DNA of 64,000 bases from an uncultured Tissierellia bacterium (lineage in GTDB: Bacteria > Bacillota > Clostridia > Tissierellales > Tissierellaceae). How positions within the stretch are numbered: the first letter of the stretch is position 1; every line of letters starts with the position of its first letter. Of the stretch, positions 1-7,792 are shown piece after piece. The position numbers and the translations under genes were made by a program. The notes below the pieces were generated by a model that was not told where the DNA came from, did not search any database, and saw only the letters and a list, made by a program, of their open reading frames with translations. The DNA is taken from contig CAMIXG010000001.1 in NCBI GenBank assembly GCA_946402705.1, forward strand, positions 62,001 to 126,000. Reading direction: 5' to 3'.

Positions 1-386
1 GTACATATATAAGAACTATATGTGAAGATATAGGTGAAGACCTTGGAACTCTAGGCTATATGTCCTATTTAATCAGGACTGAATCTGATATATTTAAAAT
101 AGAAGATGCAATTGGAAAAGAAACTATAGAAAATATGTCTTTAGAAGACTTTGAAAAAGCTATGTATTCTATAGATACAGGGGCTTTAAAGTTTGAAAAA
201 ATAGAAATAGCAGATAAGTATTTTAATGAGCTTTGCCATGGGATAAAGATAGATATATCAGACTATGACATGGAAATGGAAGTTGATTATAGGATTTATT
301 GTAAAAATATATTTATAGGTGTAGCTAGCCCTATATATCTTGATGATAAGAAATTACTAAAAATGAAAAAAGTTTTAATGGTGTAG
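1..386 (+). CDS. truB: tRNA pseudouridine(55) synthase TruB, C-terminal part (cut by window start)
   Basis: The reading frame is already open at base 3 and runs to a TAG at 384-386, so only the last ~128 residues are visible. The visible start matches the TruB segment T-Y-I-R-T-x-C-E-D-x-G with the following L-G-T-L-G, which belongs to the late catalytic domain. TruB makes pseudouridine 55 in the tRNA T-loop in the cytoplasm. ribF follows 8 bases downstream, the usual truB-ribF pairing in Firmicutes. The ATG at 60 is internal, not the start. The catalytic Asp lies upstream of the window. Confidence 0.88.
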   Translation, partial: TYIRTICEDIGEDLGTLGYMSYLIRTESDIFKIEDAIGKETIENMSLEDFEKAMYSIDTGALKFEKIEIADKYFNELCHGIKIDISDYDMEMEVDYRIYCKNIFIGVASPIYLDDKKLLKMKKVLMV

Positions 387-394
387 GTGATTAA

Positions 395-1306
395 ATGCAA
401 ATAATTGATTTGGATAAAACAACTAATAAAGAGTTTGAAGTGGGAATAGCTTTGGGAAACTTTGATGGTTTCCATAAAGGACACATGTCCATAATAACAG
501 ATATGATAAAAGAGTCTAAAGCAAGAGGACTCAAGTCTGCACTTTTATTATTTAAGAATCATACAAAATCTGTAATAGTAGAGAATACTCCACTGATGCT
601 AACTAGCAATGAACAAAAGTATAAACTGGCAGAAGAGCTAGGTATTGATATAGTTTTTACCTTGGAGTTTTCAAAAGAAGTAATGTCCTTGTCAGCTAGT
701 GACTTTATAGAGAAAATTTTAAAGAACAAGATTAATGCCAAGTTAGCAGTGGTAGGTTTTGATTATAAGTTTGGCCATAAGGCAAGTGGGCATGCAGATG
801 ATTTAGTTACTATTGGAAAGAAACTTGGAATTGAGACTAAAATTATGGATGCAGTTATAGTTGATGGGGAAGTTATTAGTAGTACCATAATTAGAAAACT
901 AATAACTGAAGGTGAATTTGAAAAAGTATACAAACTTTTAGGAAGAAAATATGAAATTATAGGTAGGGTTATAGATGGTGAAAAAAGAGGCAGAAAAATG
1001 GGAATACCAACTGCCAATTTAGACCTTGTCTATAATTATGCACTCCCAGAAAATGGTGTATATGCAACAGATACTATAATAGATGGCGAAACTTATAAAT
1101 CCATAACAGATATAGGAACTAATCCAACTTTTGGTGGAGATAAGAGAAAGATAGAAGTTCATATTTTTGACTTTGCCAGAGAAATATATGGGGAAGAGAT
1201 TACAATTGTATTTAAATCCTTTATGAGAAGAGATATTAAATTTGAAAATAAAGAACTTTTAGTAGAGCAGATGGAGAAGGATTTAGAGATAGCTAGAAAT
1301 CTCTAA
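395..1306 (+). CDS. ribF: Bifunctional riboflavin kinase / FAD synthetase RibF
   Basis: 303 residues, the normal length. The N-terminal nucleotidyltransferase domain has G-N-F-D-G-F-H-K-G-H near residues 22-31, the HxGH-type adenylylation motif, and an S-S-T-I-I-R motif near 165. The C-terminal riboflavin kinase domain carries G-R-x-M-G-I-P-T-A-N near 200-210. The enzyme phosphorylates riboflavin to FMN and adenylates FMN to FAD, supplying cofactor to flavoproteins such as the flavodiiron protein in this window. It is probably translationally coupled to truB (8-base gap). The ATG at 395 follows a weak purine-rich stretch. Confidence 0.95.
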   Translation: MQIIDLDKTTNKEFEVGIALGNFDGFHKGHMSIITDMIKESKARGLKSALLLFKNHTKSVIVENTPLMLTSNEQKYKLAEELGIDIVFTLEFSKEVMSLSASDFIEKILKNKINAKLAVVGFDYKFGHKASGHADDLVTIGKKLGIETKIMDAVIVDGEVISSTIIRKLITEGEFEKVYKLLGRKYEIIGRVIDGEKRGRKMGIPTANLDLVYNYALPENGVYATDTIIDGETYKSITDIGTNPTFGGDKRKIEVHIFDFAREIYGEEITIVFKSFMRRDIKFENKELLVEQMEKDLEIARNL

Positions 1307-1420
1307 TAAGCCAATTGAGTTAATAATTTAAAAGAGTAGAATTTTAGTTGATAAAATATATAACTTATCTTAAATCATTAACTTTACAATTTTTATAGGC
1401 AATGATATAATTACTAAAGT

Positions 1421-1469
1421 GCCTGCTACTATGTTAAACAGTTCCTCATTGTTTTACGTGGTGTATGGC
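1421..1469 (+). promoter_or_regulatory. Structured 5' leader of rpsO (candidate S15 autoregulatory element)
   Basis: Between ribF and rpsO, GCCTG at 1421 and GGC at 1467-1469 can close a stem enclosing CTAC/GTGG-type and TAAACA/TGTTTTA pairings, just 5' of the ribosome binding site. S15 is known to repress its own mRNA through leader structures in many bacteria. The assignment here rests on position and self-complementarity only. Confidence 0.4.
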
Positions 1470-1493
1470 GAATAAAATTAGGAGGTGTTCGTT

Positions 1494-1766
1494 TTGTTAA
1501 CAAAAGAACAAAAAGAAGAAATAATAAAAAGATTTCAACAACATGAAGGGGATACTGGTTCTCCAGAGGTACAAATAGCTATTTTAACTTATAGAATAAA
1601 TGGCCTTAATGAGCATTTAAAAGCTCATAAAAAAGATCACCATTCAAGAAGAGGACTTTTAAAAATGGTAGGTCAAAGAAGAGGATTATTAAAATACCTA
1701 CAAAAATCTGATATAGAAAGATATCGTGCTTTAATCAAAGAATTAGGTATAAGAGAATCTAAATAA
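1494..1766 (+). CDS. rpsO: 30S ribosomal protein S15
   Basis: The protein carries the S15 hallmarks D-T-G-S-P-E-V-Q and [12 protein letters not shown], the helix-loop-helix region that binds the 16S rRNA three-way junction. I place the start at the TTG at 1494 (90 residues): a perfect AGGAGGTG at 1480-1487 lies 6 bases upstream, whereas the GTG at 1485 overlaps that Shine-Dalgarno. Ninety residues also matches the family length (E. coli 89). The gene precedes pnp, the conserved rpsO-pnp pair. Confidence 0.96.
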   Translation: MLTKEQKEEIIKRFQQHEGDTGSPEVQIAILTYRINGLNEHLKAHKKDHHSRRGLLKMVGQRRGLLKYLQKSDIERYRALIKELGIRESK

Positions 1767-1778
1767 TAATGACAATAA

Positions 1779-1798
1779 GAGCGGGATAATCCCCGCTC
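1779..1798 (+). terminator. Hairpin between rpsO and pnp
   Basis: GAGCGGG (1779-1785) pairs with CCCGCTC (1792-1798). It is GC-rich for this genome but lacks a strong U tail, so it could be a leaky terminator or an RNA-processing/stability hairpin. In E. coli the equivalent intergenic hairpin is an RNase III site used in PNPase autocontrol; function here is inferred. Confidence 0.6.
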
Positions 1799-1843
1799 TA
1801 TTAATTTATAATAAATTTTAAATAAATAAGGAGGTATTTGTAG

Positions 1844-3952
1844 ATGGAAAGAGACATGGAAAGAATTTATGAATACGCTCTAAATGGAGAAATGTTAAAA
1901 GTTAGTATTGGAAAGGTTGCGGAACAAGCTGGTGGCGCATGTTTAGTTACTTATGGTGACACAGTTGTATTAGTTACAGCAACAGCTTCTAAAACACCAA
2001 GAAATGGAATTGACTTTTTTCCATTGAGCGTTGATTATGAAGAAAAAATGTATGCAGTAGGAAAAATCCCTGGAGGATTTATCAAAAGAGAAGGAAAAGC
2101 TAGTGATAAGGCTGTATTAACATCAAGACTAATTGACAGACCAATTAGACCACTATTTCCAGAAGGATATAGAAATGATGTTCAAGTTATAGCTACAGTT
2201 CTTTCAGTTGACCATGATCATTCACCTGAAATAGCAGCTATGATAGGATCATCAATAGCACTTTCAATATCTGATATACCATTTGATGGACCTACAGGTT
2301 CAGTAGCAGTTGGTATGGTAGATGGTAAGTTAGTATTAAATCCAACGGTTGAGCAAAGTGAAAAATCAGAATTAGACTTAGTTGTATCTGGTACTAAAGA
2401 TGCCATAATGATGGTAGAAGCAAAAGCTAATATAATACCAGAAGAAAAAATCCTAGAAGCTATACTATTTGGACATGAAGAAATCAAGAAAATTTGCGAA
2501 TTCGTAGAAAATATAGCAAGTGAATTAGGAAAAGAAAAACAAGAATATGAAGTATTTATGCCAGAAGAAGAACTTAGAATAAAAGTTGAAGAATTTGGAA
2601 CTAAAAAAATACTTGAAGCAGTAAATACTGTAGATAAGATGGAAAGAGAAGTAAATCTATCAGCAGTTAAAGAAGAAATAATGGAAGAATTCTTAGATGA
2701 AGAAGGAACTAATAAAGGTGATATTAAAACTATAATAGAAGACATAGTAGCCAAAGAAGTTAGAAGACTTATAGTTGAAGAAGGTATAAGACCAGATAAT
2801 AGAACTCCAGAAGAGATAAGACCTATTTGGAGTGAAGTTGGAACACTTCCAAGAGTACATGGTTCAGGCTTATTTACTAGGGGTCAAACTCAAGTATTAA
2901 CTGTAGCTACTCTAGGTGTTTTAAGTGAAGCTCAAACCTTAGATGGACTTAGCTTAGAAGATGGAAAAAGATATATGCATCACTATAATTTCCCACCATT
3001 TTCAGTAGGAGATACTAAGCCAATGAGAGCTCCTTCAAGAAGGGAAGTAGGACATGGTGCCTTAGCTGAAAAAGCTTTATTACCAGTGATACCTTCAGAA
3101 GATGAATTCCCATATACTCTTAGACTTGTATCAGAAGTATTAAGCTCTAATGGATCATCATCTCAAGCCAGTGTTTGTGGTAGTACTTTAGCATTATTAG
3201 ATGCAGGTGTACCTATTAAATCTATGGTAGCAGGTATAGCTATGGGACTTATCGAAGAAAATGGTAAGATAGCAGTTTTATCTGATATACAAGGTTTAGA
3301 AGACCACTTGGGAGATATGGACTTTAAAGTAGCAGGAACTAGAGATGGTGTAACTGCCATACAAATGGATATAAAGATATCTGGTATTTCAAAAGAAGTA
3401 TTAGAAGAAGCTTTAAAAAATGCCTATAAAGGTAGAATGCATATCCTAGGAAAAATGGAAGAAACAATAACTGCTCCAAGAGAAGAATTATCTAAATATG
3501 CACCAAGAATCTATAAATTAGAAATCAATCCAGATAAAATAAGAGATATAATTGGACCAGGTGGAAAAGTTATAAATCAAATTATTGATGAAACTGGAGT
3601 AAAAATAGATATAGAAGATGATGGTAAAGTTTTTGTTGCAGCAACAGAAGCTGAAGCAGGAGAAAAAGCTATAGAAATTATAAAAAATATAGTTAAGGAA
3701 ATAGAAGTTGGAGAAACTTATGTTGGAAAAGTAACTAAAATTATGAATTTTGGAGCTTTTGTTGACATATTAAACGGTAAAGAAGGACTAGTTCATATAT
3801 CTAACTTGGCTCATGAAAGAGTTAAAACTGTAGAAGATGTAGTAAAAGTTGGAGATGAAGTAGCTGTAAAAGTATGTGAAATAGACAATCAAGGTAGAAT
3901 AAACTTATCTAGAAAAGCATTATTACCTAAAATTGAAGAAGAACAAAAATAA
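1844..3952 (+). CDS. pnp: Polyribonucleotide nucleotidyltransferase (PNPase)
   Basis: 702 residues, full length. Two RNase PH domains: the first begins with the [10 protein letters not shown] segment, the second with [11 protein letters not shown] and the active-site region around [13 protein letters not shown] domain ([12 protein letters not shown]) and an S1 domain (G[12 protein letters not shown]) follow. PNPase degrades RNA 3'-5' phosphorolytically and works with the degradosome and RNA helicases. AAGGAGGT at 1828-1835 sits 8 bases before the ATG. A U-tailed terminator follows directly. Confidence 0.97.
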   Translation: MERDMERIYEYALNGEMLKVSIGKVAEQAGGACLVTYGDTVVLVTATASKTPRNGIDFFPLSVDYEEKMYAVGKIPGGFIKREGKASDKAVLTSRLIDRPIRPLFPEGYRNDVQVIATVLSVDHDHSPEIAAMIGSSIALSISDIPFDGPTGSVAVGMVDGKLVLNPTVEQSEKSELDLVVSGTKDAIMMVEAKANIIPEEKILEAILFGHEEIKKICEFVENIASELGKEKQEYEVFMPEEELRIKVEEFGTKKILEAVNTVDKMEREVNLSAVKEEIMEEFLDEEGTNKGDIKTIIEDIVAKEVRRLIVEEGIRPDNRTPEEIRPIWSEVGTLPRVHGSGLFTRGQTQVLTVATLGVLSEAQTLDGLSLEDGKRYMHHYNFPPFSVGDTKPMRAPSRREVGHGALAEKALLPVIPSEDEFPYTLRLVSEVLSSNGSSSQASVCGSTLALLDAGVPIKSMVAGIAMGLIEENGKIAVLSDIQGLEDHLGDMDFKVAGTRDGVTAIQMDIKISGISKEVLEEALKNAYKGRMHILGKMEETITAPREELSKYAPRIYKLEINPDKIRDIIGPGGKVINQIIDETGVKIDIEDDGKVFVAATEAEAGEKAIEIIKNIVKEIEVGETYVGKVTKIMNFGAFVDILNGKEGLVHISNLAHERVKTVEDVVKVGDEVAVKVCEIDNQGRINLSRKALLPKIEEEQK

Positions 3953-3955
3953 CAT

Positions 3956-3985
3956 ACATGGACGAAAGTTCATGTTTTATTTTTA
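3956..3985 (+). terminator. Intrinsic terminator after pnp
   Basis: Stem ACATGGAC / GTTCATGT with a GAAA loop, followed by a T-rich tail (TTTATTTTT). Confidence 0.85.
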
Positions 3986-4133
3986 CATAAATATCAAAAA
4001 TAATCTTATCATAATTGATTATAGATTATATTAAAATAAAATCTTACATATATATAATAATTTTACATATTTTTATATATAATTTATAATTATGTGGTAC
4101 TATATACTGAGAATACAAACAATTGGAGGTACT

Positions 4134-4829
4134 ATGGCTAGACCAACTAAAAAAAGGAGAATATGTGGTTTTCCTGTAAATAAAAATTTTGGACCACTTA
4201 CAGGTGGTGAAACTGAGGAAGTAGTTGAGATGTCTTTAGATGAGTATGAGGTTATAAGGCTAATAGACTTTGAAAAATTAACACAAGAAGAAACTGCAAA
4301 GCAAATGGATATAGCAAGAACGACAGTTCAAAGTATCTATAGTGATGCTAGATATAAATTATCAGAGCTTTTAGTTAGTGGGAAAAGGCTTGTTATAAGT
4401 GGTGGACATTATAGGATCTGTAGGGACTATGGAAAAAAATGCAACTTAAAAAAATGCAGGTGTGGCAGAGGAGAAGTAAAAAAGAATAAGGTAACTTTAG
4501 CTATACCAGTAAAGGCTAAGGATATAAATGGAAATATATCAGCTGCCTTTGGTAGAGCTAGTTATTTTCTGATTTACGATTTAAAAAGTGGGGGTTATGA
4601 CTTTATAGACAATATAAGCAATACTAGTAATAACGGCGCAGGAGTTGCTACAGCACAACTTATTGCTGATAGTGGAGTAGATTTACTCTTATTACCTAAA
4701 TGTGGTGAGAAGGCTAGAGGTATTTTAAGGGAAGACGGAATAAAACTTTACAAGACAATAAATCCAAATATAATGGAAAATATAGAATTATTTAAAGAAG
4801 ATAAACTTGAAGAATTTAAACTTATGTAA
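4134..4829 (+). CDS. DUF134 (HTH) protein fused to a NifX/NifB-type Fe-Mo cofactor domain
   Basis: The start is the ATG at 4134, preceded by GGAGGT; the 42 in-frame bases upstream have no ribosome binding site. The 231-residue protein opens with M-A-R-P-x-K-x-R-x-I and has a sigma-like helix-turn-helix (L-T-Q-E-E-T-A-K-Q-M-D-I-A-R-T-T-V-Q) of the DUF134 family. A cysteine-rich linker (C-x5-C-x4-C-x-C, near residues 97-110) leads to a dinitrogenase Fe-Mo cofactor domain (A-F-G-R-A-S-Y-F, later L-L-L-P-K-C-G-E-K-A). The family is predicted DNA-binding and often found in anaerobes; ligand and targets are unknown. The cysteines suggest metal or Fe-S sensing (inference). Confidence 0.85.
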   Translation: MARPTKKRRICGFPVNKNFGPLTGGETEEVVEMSLDEYEVIRLIDFEKLTQEETAKQMDIARTTVQSIYSDARYKLSELLVSGKRLVISGGHYRICRDYGKKCNLKKCRCGRGEVKKNKVTLAIPVKAKDINGNISAAFGRASYFLIYDLKSGGYDFIDNISNTSNNGAGVATAQLIADSGVDLLLLPKCGEKARGILREDGIKLYKTINPNIMENIELFKEDKLEEFKLM

Positions 4830-4841
4830 AGAGGTGGATGT

Positions 4842-5423
4842 ATGAAAAGATATGAATTTGAAGAATTTAGAGACCTAAATATAAGTGATGAAGATTTAGA
4901 AGATTACTATTTTGATTCTTGTGATTTTATAAATTGCCACTTTGAAAATTTTACAATTAGAAACTCTTTTTTTACAGAATGTAAATTTACAGATAGTCAA
5001 ATAATAAACCTGAGTGCTAAGGGAAATACCCAGGTGCAGAATTTAATTTTTGAGAAGTCCTTATTGATGGGAATTAATTGGAAAGAATTTTTGGTGGGAG
5101 ATGGTTTTTTAGAACCTATAAATAAAATTGAGAAGTCTACAGTAAATTATAATACTTTTTATGAGATGGATTTTAAAAAATTTGATTTTAAAGGCAATGA
5201 AATCTTAAATACTGAGTTTACTAAATGCAATCTAACAGAAAGTGATTTTAATTCTACTAAATTAAATGGAAGTAATTTTTTTGAGTGTGATTTAAAGAAA
5301 TCTGATTTTAGAAATGCCAGTGGATATGAGGTAAATATTCTAACTTGCGGTATGAAAAATGCCAAGTTTTCATTGCCAGAGGTTATAAATTTATTAAATG
5401 TATTGGATATAAAAATAGAATAG
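4842..5423 (+). CDS. Pentapeptide-repeat protein
   Basis: 193 residues made of two tracts of five-residue repeats with Phe, Leu or Val at the centre (e.g. C-D-F-I-N, C-H-F-E-N, S-F-F-T-E; later C-N-L-T-E, S-D-F-N-S, C-D-L-K-K, S-D-F-R-N), the pattern of a right-handed quadrilateral beta-helix. The tracts are split by a non-repeat stretch of about 50 residues (near 63-110). This two-coil layout with a loop resembles Qnr/MfpA-type gyrase-protecting proteins, but family membership cannot be proven by eye. It lies 12 bases after the DUF134 gene with its own AGAGGTGG, likely one transcript. No signal peptide. Confidence 0.8.
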   Translation: MKRYEFEEFRDLNISDEDLEDYYFDSCDFINCHFENFTIRNSFFTECKFTDSQIINLSAKGNTQVQNLIFEKSLLMGINWKEFLVGDGFLEPINKIEKSTVNYNTFYEMDFKKFDFKGNEILNTEFTKCNLTESDFNSTKLNGSNFFECDLKKSDFRNASGYEVNILTCGMKNAKFSLPEVINLLNVLDIKIE

Positions 5424-5435
5424 TTTTTAAAGCTG

Positions 5436-5472
5436 AAAAAGGATAAATCAATTATTGATTTATCCTTTTCTA
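5436..5472. terminator. Bidirectional terminator
   Basis: AAAGGATAAATCAA pairs with TTGATTTATCCTTT across a short loop, with A- and T-runs on both sides, so it can end the pentapeptide gene (+) and the Rid gene (-). Confidence 0.85.
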
Positions 5473-5486
5473 TATATTATGAGTAG

Positions 5487-5885
5487 TTAATTTGCAGCCC
5501 AAATTTCAATCTCTAGCTTTATTTCCTCTAAACCTAATGCACTTACATAGGCAATGGTCATAGAAGGCGAAATATCTCCAAAAAACTCATTGTAAACCAT
5601 ATCAAAATAGTCCCAGTCTATAGTTTCAGTAGACCATATATTAACTTTTATAACATTGTCTGGTGTTAGGCCTATACTTTTTAAAAGATTAGCTATATTT
5701 AAAAATGTATTGTCTACTTGACTATTAAAACTTTCTGGTAGTTTACCATCTAAATCTGCTCCAATCTGGCCAGAAAAAGTGTAAAAAGTCGAGTTTGGAT
5801 CTATTTTAGTTATATGGGTATAATTACCAACTGCCTTGCTTGTATTGTTTGAAGCTACTATTCTACTAACTACTTTATTATTCAT
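5487..5885 (-). CDS. Rid (YjgF/YER057c/UK114) family protein without the catalytic arginine
   Basis: 132 residues with the Rid fold pattern: F-Y-T-F-S-G-Q-I-G near 33-41, a central Q-V-x-N-T-F-x-N-I helix, and the C-terminal S-P-S-M-T-I-A-Y-V and L-E-I-E-I-W-A-A strands. RidA enzymes hydrolyse reactive enamines/imines and need an Arg in the P-A-R-S/T motif; here that position is Met, so deaminase activity is doubtful (inference from motif alignment). It is the last gene of a minus-strand cluster with a cupin, a VOC protein and a small ORF. A GAGGAG-type ribosome binding site precedes the ATG. Confidence 0.85.
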   Translation of the reverse strand: MNNKVVSRIVASNNTSKAVGNYTHITKIDPNSTFYTFSGQIGADLDGKLPESFNSQVDNTFLNIANLLKSIGLTPDNVIKVNIWSTETIDWDYFDMVYNEFFGDISPSMTIAYVSALGLEEIKLEIEIWAAN

Positions 5886-5924
5886 TTTAAATCTCCTCTA
5901 TATTGTGATAAATAATTTCTACCA

Positions 5925-5949
5925 TCCTATACACGAATTTGTACAGGAT
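5925..5949. promoter_or_regulatory. Inverted repeat upstream of the Rid gene
   Basis: ATCCTATACA and TGTACAGGAT form 10-base arms (9 of 10 complementary) around CGAAT, between a 26-codon ORF and the Rid gene. No U tail follows on the minus strand, so it is more likely an operator or RNA structure than a terminator. Confidence 0.5.
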
Positions 5950-5951
5950 TA

Positions 5952-6032
5952 TCAACTGATAGAAATATAATCATCAAATACAGATATGGAGTTTTTATTG
6001 AATTGAATAATTGTATTATTAAACCTATTCAT
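5952..6032 (-). CDS. Small ORF (26 codons) with strong ribosome binding site, unknown function
   Basis: On the minus strand AAGGAGG lies just before an ATG at 6032 that opens 26 codons ending in TGA at 5952-5954. The peptide begins M-N-R-F-N-N-T and is polar with a few hydrophobics; it has no membrane segment and no recognised motif. It lies between the VOC gene and the Rid gene and is followed immediately by an inverted repeat. It could be a translated leader peptide, a genuine small protein, or the remnant of a larger gene. The ribosome binding site is the main evidence for translation. Confidence 0.45.
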   Translation of the reverse strand: MNRFNNTIIQFNKNSISVFDDYISIS

Positions 6033-6090
6033 ACTTATACCTCCTTATAAGAAGAAAGTATATATAAATAGATATAATTTGTCAATTAAA

Positions 6091-6471
6091 TTAGCCTCTA
6101 ATCTCTATAGTCTCTCCATCAGGTCCTTGAAACAAGGTTCTTTGCCAACTTTTTTCAGAAGCTACCCTAGGTTCAGGTAGGTGGGGGACTTGTAAAAGTT
6201 TGACTCCATTAGCTATAAGCCTATTATAATCATCATCAAAGTCATCAGATATTATACAAAAATGGTAACCAGAGTTTTTTCTTTCAGTATTCCAGTGTTC
6301 AAACTCTAAGACAGTGCTACCAAGTTTTAGATAAACCACTTTTTCAATTTCTGGCATATTTGGAACATTATGTTCATAATATTTTTTAAAGCCAAAATTT
6401 TCTTCATAAAATTTAATTGATTTTTCCCTATCTTTAACAGATATGGCTACATGATCTATGTGAGTAAACAT
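6091..6471 (-). CDS. VOC (glyoxalase/bleomycin-resistance/dioxygenase) superfamily protein
   Basis: 126 residues with two beta-alpha-beta-beta-beta modules. The first starts H-I-D-H-V-A-I-S-V, with the His that is the usual first metal ligand, and contains F-Y-E-E-N-F-G-F. The second has a G-Y-H-F-C-I ligand strand and ends G-P-D-G-E-T-I-E-I, with the Glu typical of the last ligand. It resembles lactoylglutathione lyase-like proteins, but substrate cannot be read from sequence. It follows the cupin gene by 15 bases, so the two are probably co-transcribed. Confidence 0.85.
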   Translation of the reverse strand: MFTHIDHVAISVKDREKSIKFYEENFGFKKYYEHNVPNMPEIEKVVYLKLGSTVLEFEHWNTERKNSGYHFCIISDDFDDDYNRLIANGVKLLQVPHLPEPRVASEKSWQRTLFQGPDGETIEIRG

Positions 6472-6486
6472 AAAGAACTCCTCCTT

Positions 6487-6801
6487 TTAAATGTTAAGTT
6501 TTATTTGTAAAACGATCCAGTTTTCATCACTTGTGTTGATGAAACCATGAACTTCATCATGGGGCGAAAATATCATTTCTTTTTCCTTAACTAGATGGGG
6601 TTTATCATTTATTGTTATTGCACCACTACCAGAAACTACATAGAAGATTTCATCTATATTTGAATGTTTATGGTCTGGTGTTATTTGATTAGGTGGATAC
6701 ATTAAAATACCAACATCTAGGGCACCTTCTTTTAAAACTGCATGTCTTGAAGATTTATCTCCTATTTCAGATAAAACACTATTAATATCAAATTTAAACA
6801 T
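6487..6801 (-). CDS. Small cupin-domain protein
   Basis: 104 residues forming one cupin barrel. Motif 1 is P-D-H-K-H-x4-E (H-x-H and the Glu), followed by V-V-S-G-S-G; motif 2 has P-x-D-E-V-H-G-F with the third His. These residues normally hold one divalent metal. It is the first gene of the minus-strand cluster and faces an HxlR regulator across a 160-base intergenic region. Family members include dioxygenases, isomerases and binding proteins; no substrate can be assigned. Confidence 0.83.
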   Translation of the reverse strand: MFKFDINSVLSEIGDKSSRHAVLKEGALDVGILMYPPNQITPDHKHSNIDEIFYVVSGSGAITINDKPHLVKEKEMIFSPHDEVHGFINTSDENWIVLQIKLNI

Positions 6802-6917
6802 AACTGCCTCCTTATTAAAATATAATTAAACAAATTATCATTAAATTTAAGCGCTTGAAAATTTAAATGAATTACTATAAAATTATATTAATATAGTTAC
6901 AATCATTTAGCAATAAG

Positions 6918-6931
6918 GCACTTTAAAGTGC
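6918..6931. promoter_or_regulatory. Perfect palindrome in the divergent cupin/HxlR promoter region
   Basis: GCACTTTAAAGTGC is a perfect 14-base palindrome 31 bases before the HxlR start, in a 160-base intergenic region. It is a good candidate operator for the HxlR protein, which binds DNA as a dimer. Binding is inferred. Confidence 0.5.
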
Positions 6932-6961
6932 TATACACACCAAAAGGTAAGTATTGGAGAA

Positions 6962-7306
6962 ATGAGGGATAATATGGTATGTGGAAAGTCATGTCCTATA
7001 GAACATACAGTAAATTTGATAGGTCATAAATGGAAGGTTTTAATTATTAGAAACTTATTAGATAAGGGTACACAAAGATTTTCAGAGTTAGATAGGGGCA
7101 TAGAAGGCATAAGTCAAAAGATGTTAACTCAGCAACTTAGACAATTGGAAAGTGATGGAATAGTAGCTAGAAAAGTTTATCCAGAAGTACCGCCCAAGGT
7201 AGAATATTCACTAACAGAACTTGGAAATTCACTAAAGATAATTTTAGATTCTATGAATCTATGGGGGCTTGAACATATGGATAGGGAAGAAAATAGTGCT
7301 GTTTAA
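6962..7306 (+). CDS. HxlR-family transcriptional regulator
   Basis: 114 residues with the HxlR winged-helix pattern: C-P-I-E-x-T-V-N-L-I-G-x-K-W-K near the N-terminus, then R-F-S-E-L-D-R-G-I-x-G-I-S-Q-K-M-L-T-Q-Q-L-R-Q-L recognition region and Y-S-L-T-E-L-G wing. An ATG at 6974 with GAGGGA upstream is an alternative start (M-V-C-G-K). The early cysteines (C-G-K-x-C) are at the place where several family members sense electrophiles or oxidants through thiols. Divergent to the cupin/VOC/Rid cluster, which is its likely target (inference). Confidence 0.88.
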   Translation: MRDNMVCGKSCPIEHTVNLIGHKWKVLIIRNLLDKGTQRFSELDRGIEGISQKMLTQQLRQLESDGIVARKVYPEVPPKVEYSLTELGNSLKIILDSMNLWGLEHMDREENSAV

Positions 7307-7423
7307 AACGTCCATAGTTTAAATCTAGGGAAAATAGTAAGCTTGTGATATATGTCACATAAAATAAGACCTGAAAATAGTAGAATATAAGACAGTGTGA
7401 GAAATAATTATAGGAGGCAATAT

Positions 7424-7744
7424 ATGAAGCTTGGGATAGGAATCTGTGAAAAGGTAAATGGTGTATGCTCATCAATGGGATGCTTTAAGGCTTATAATAA
7501 AAAGACAAAACATTTTGAGCCTTATAAAGACATAGAAACAGAACTGATGTCATTTTTTACTTGTAATGTTTGTTCATCTGAAAACTTCGAAGGTTTGGAG
7601 AGAATTGCTAATAAGTTAAAGGATGAAGATGTTAAAGTAGTCCATTTTGGAGCCTGTACTTTAAAATGTGAGGCAAACAATTTAGATAAAATAAAAAAAG
7701 TGTTTTCTTCTAAAAATATCGAAGTAGTAGAAGGAACTCATTAG
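7424..7744 (+). CDS. CGGC-domain predicted metal-binding protein
   Basis: Start at ATG 7424 after AGGAGG; the in-frame ATG 27 bases upstream has no ribosome binding site. 106 residues: M-K-L-G-I-G-I-C-E-K near the start, then C-S-S-M-G-C-F-K-A, a C-N-V-C pair near 50 and G-A-C-T-L-K-C near 80. This cysteine layout matches the CGGC family, thought to bind metal; biochemical role is unknown. It is preceded by the HxlR gene (117-base gap) and followed by a strong terminator. Confidence 0.75.
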   Translation: MKLGIGICEKVNGVCSSMGCFKAYNKKTKHFEPYKDIETELMSFFTCNVCSSENFEGLERIANKLKDEDVKVVHFGACTLKCEANNLDKIKKVFSSKNIEVVEGTH

Positions 7745-7752
7745 ATAGAAAA

Positions 7753-7792
7753 ATACAAGGCTTAAGATTAAGCCTTGTATTTTTATTTTTTT
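7753..7792. terminator. Bidirectional terminator
   Basis: ATACAAGGCTTA and TAAGCCTTGTAT pair around AGAT, followed by a long T-rich tail on the plus strand; A-run on the other side. It lies between the CGGC gene (+) and the flavodiiron gene (-), overlapping the latter's last codons. Confidence 0.88.

Noticed and set aside
2218-2754. 178-codon antisense ORF inside pnp
   Set aside because: Low-complexity Ser/Ile/Thr product is the reverse-strand shadow of pnp codon bias; no ribosome binding site.
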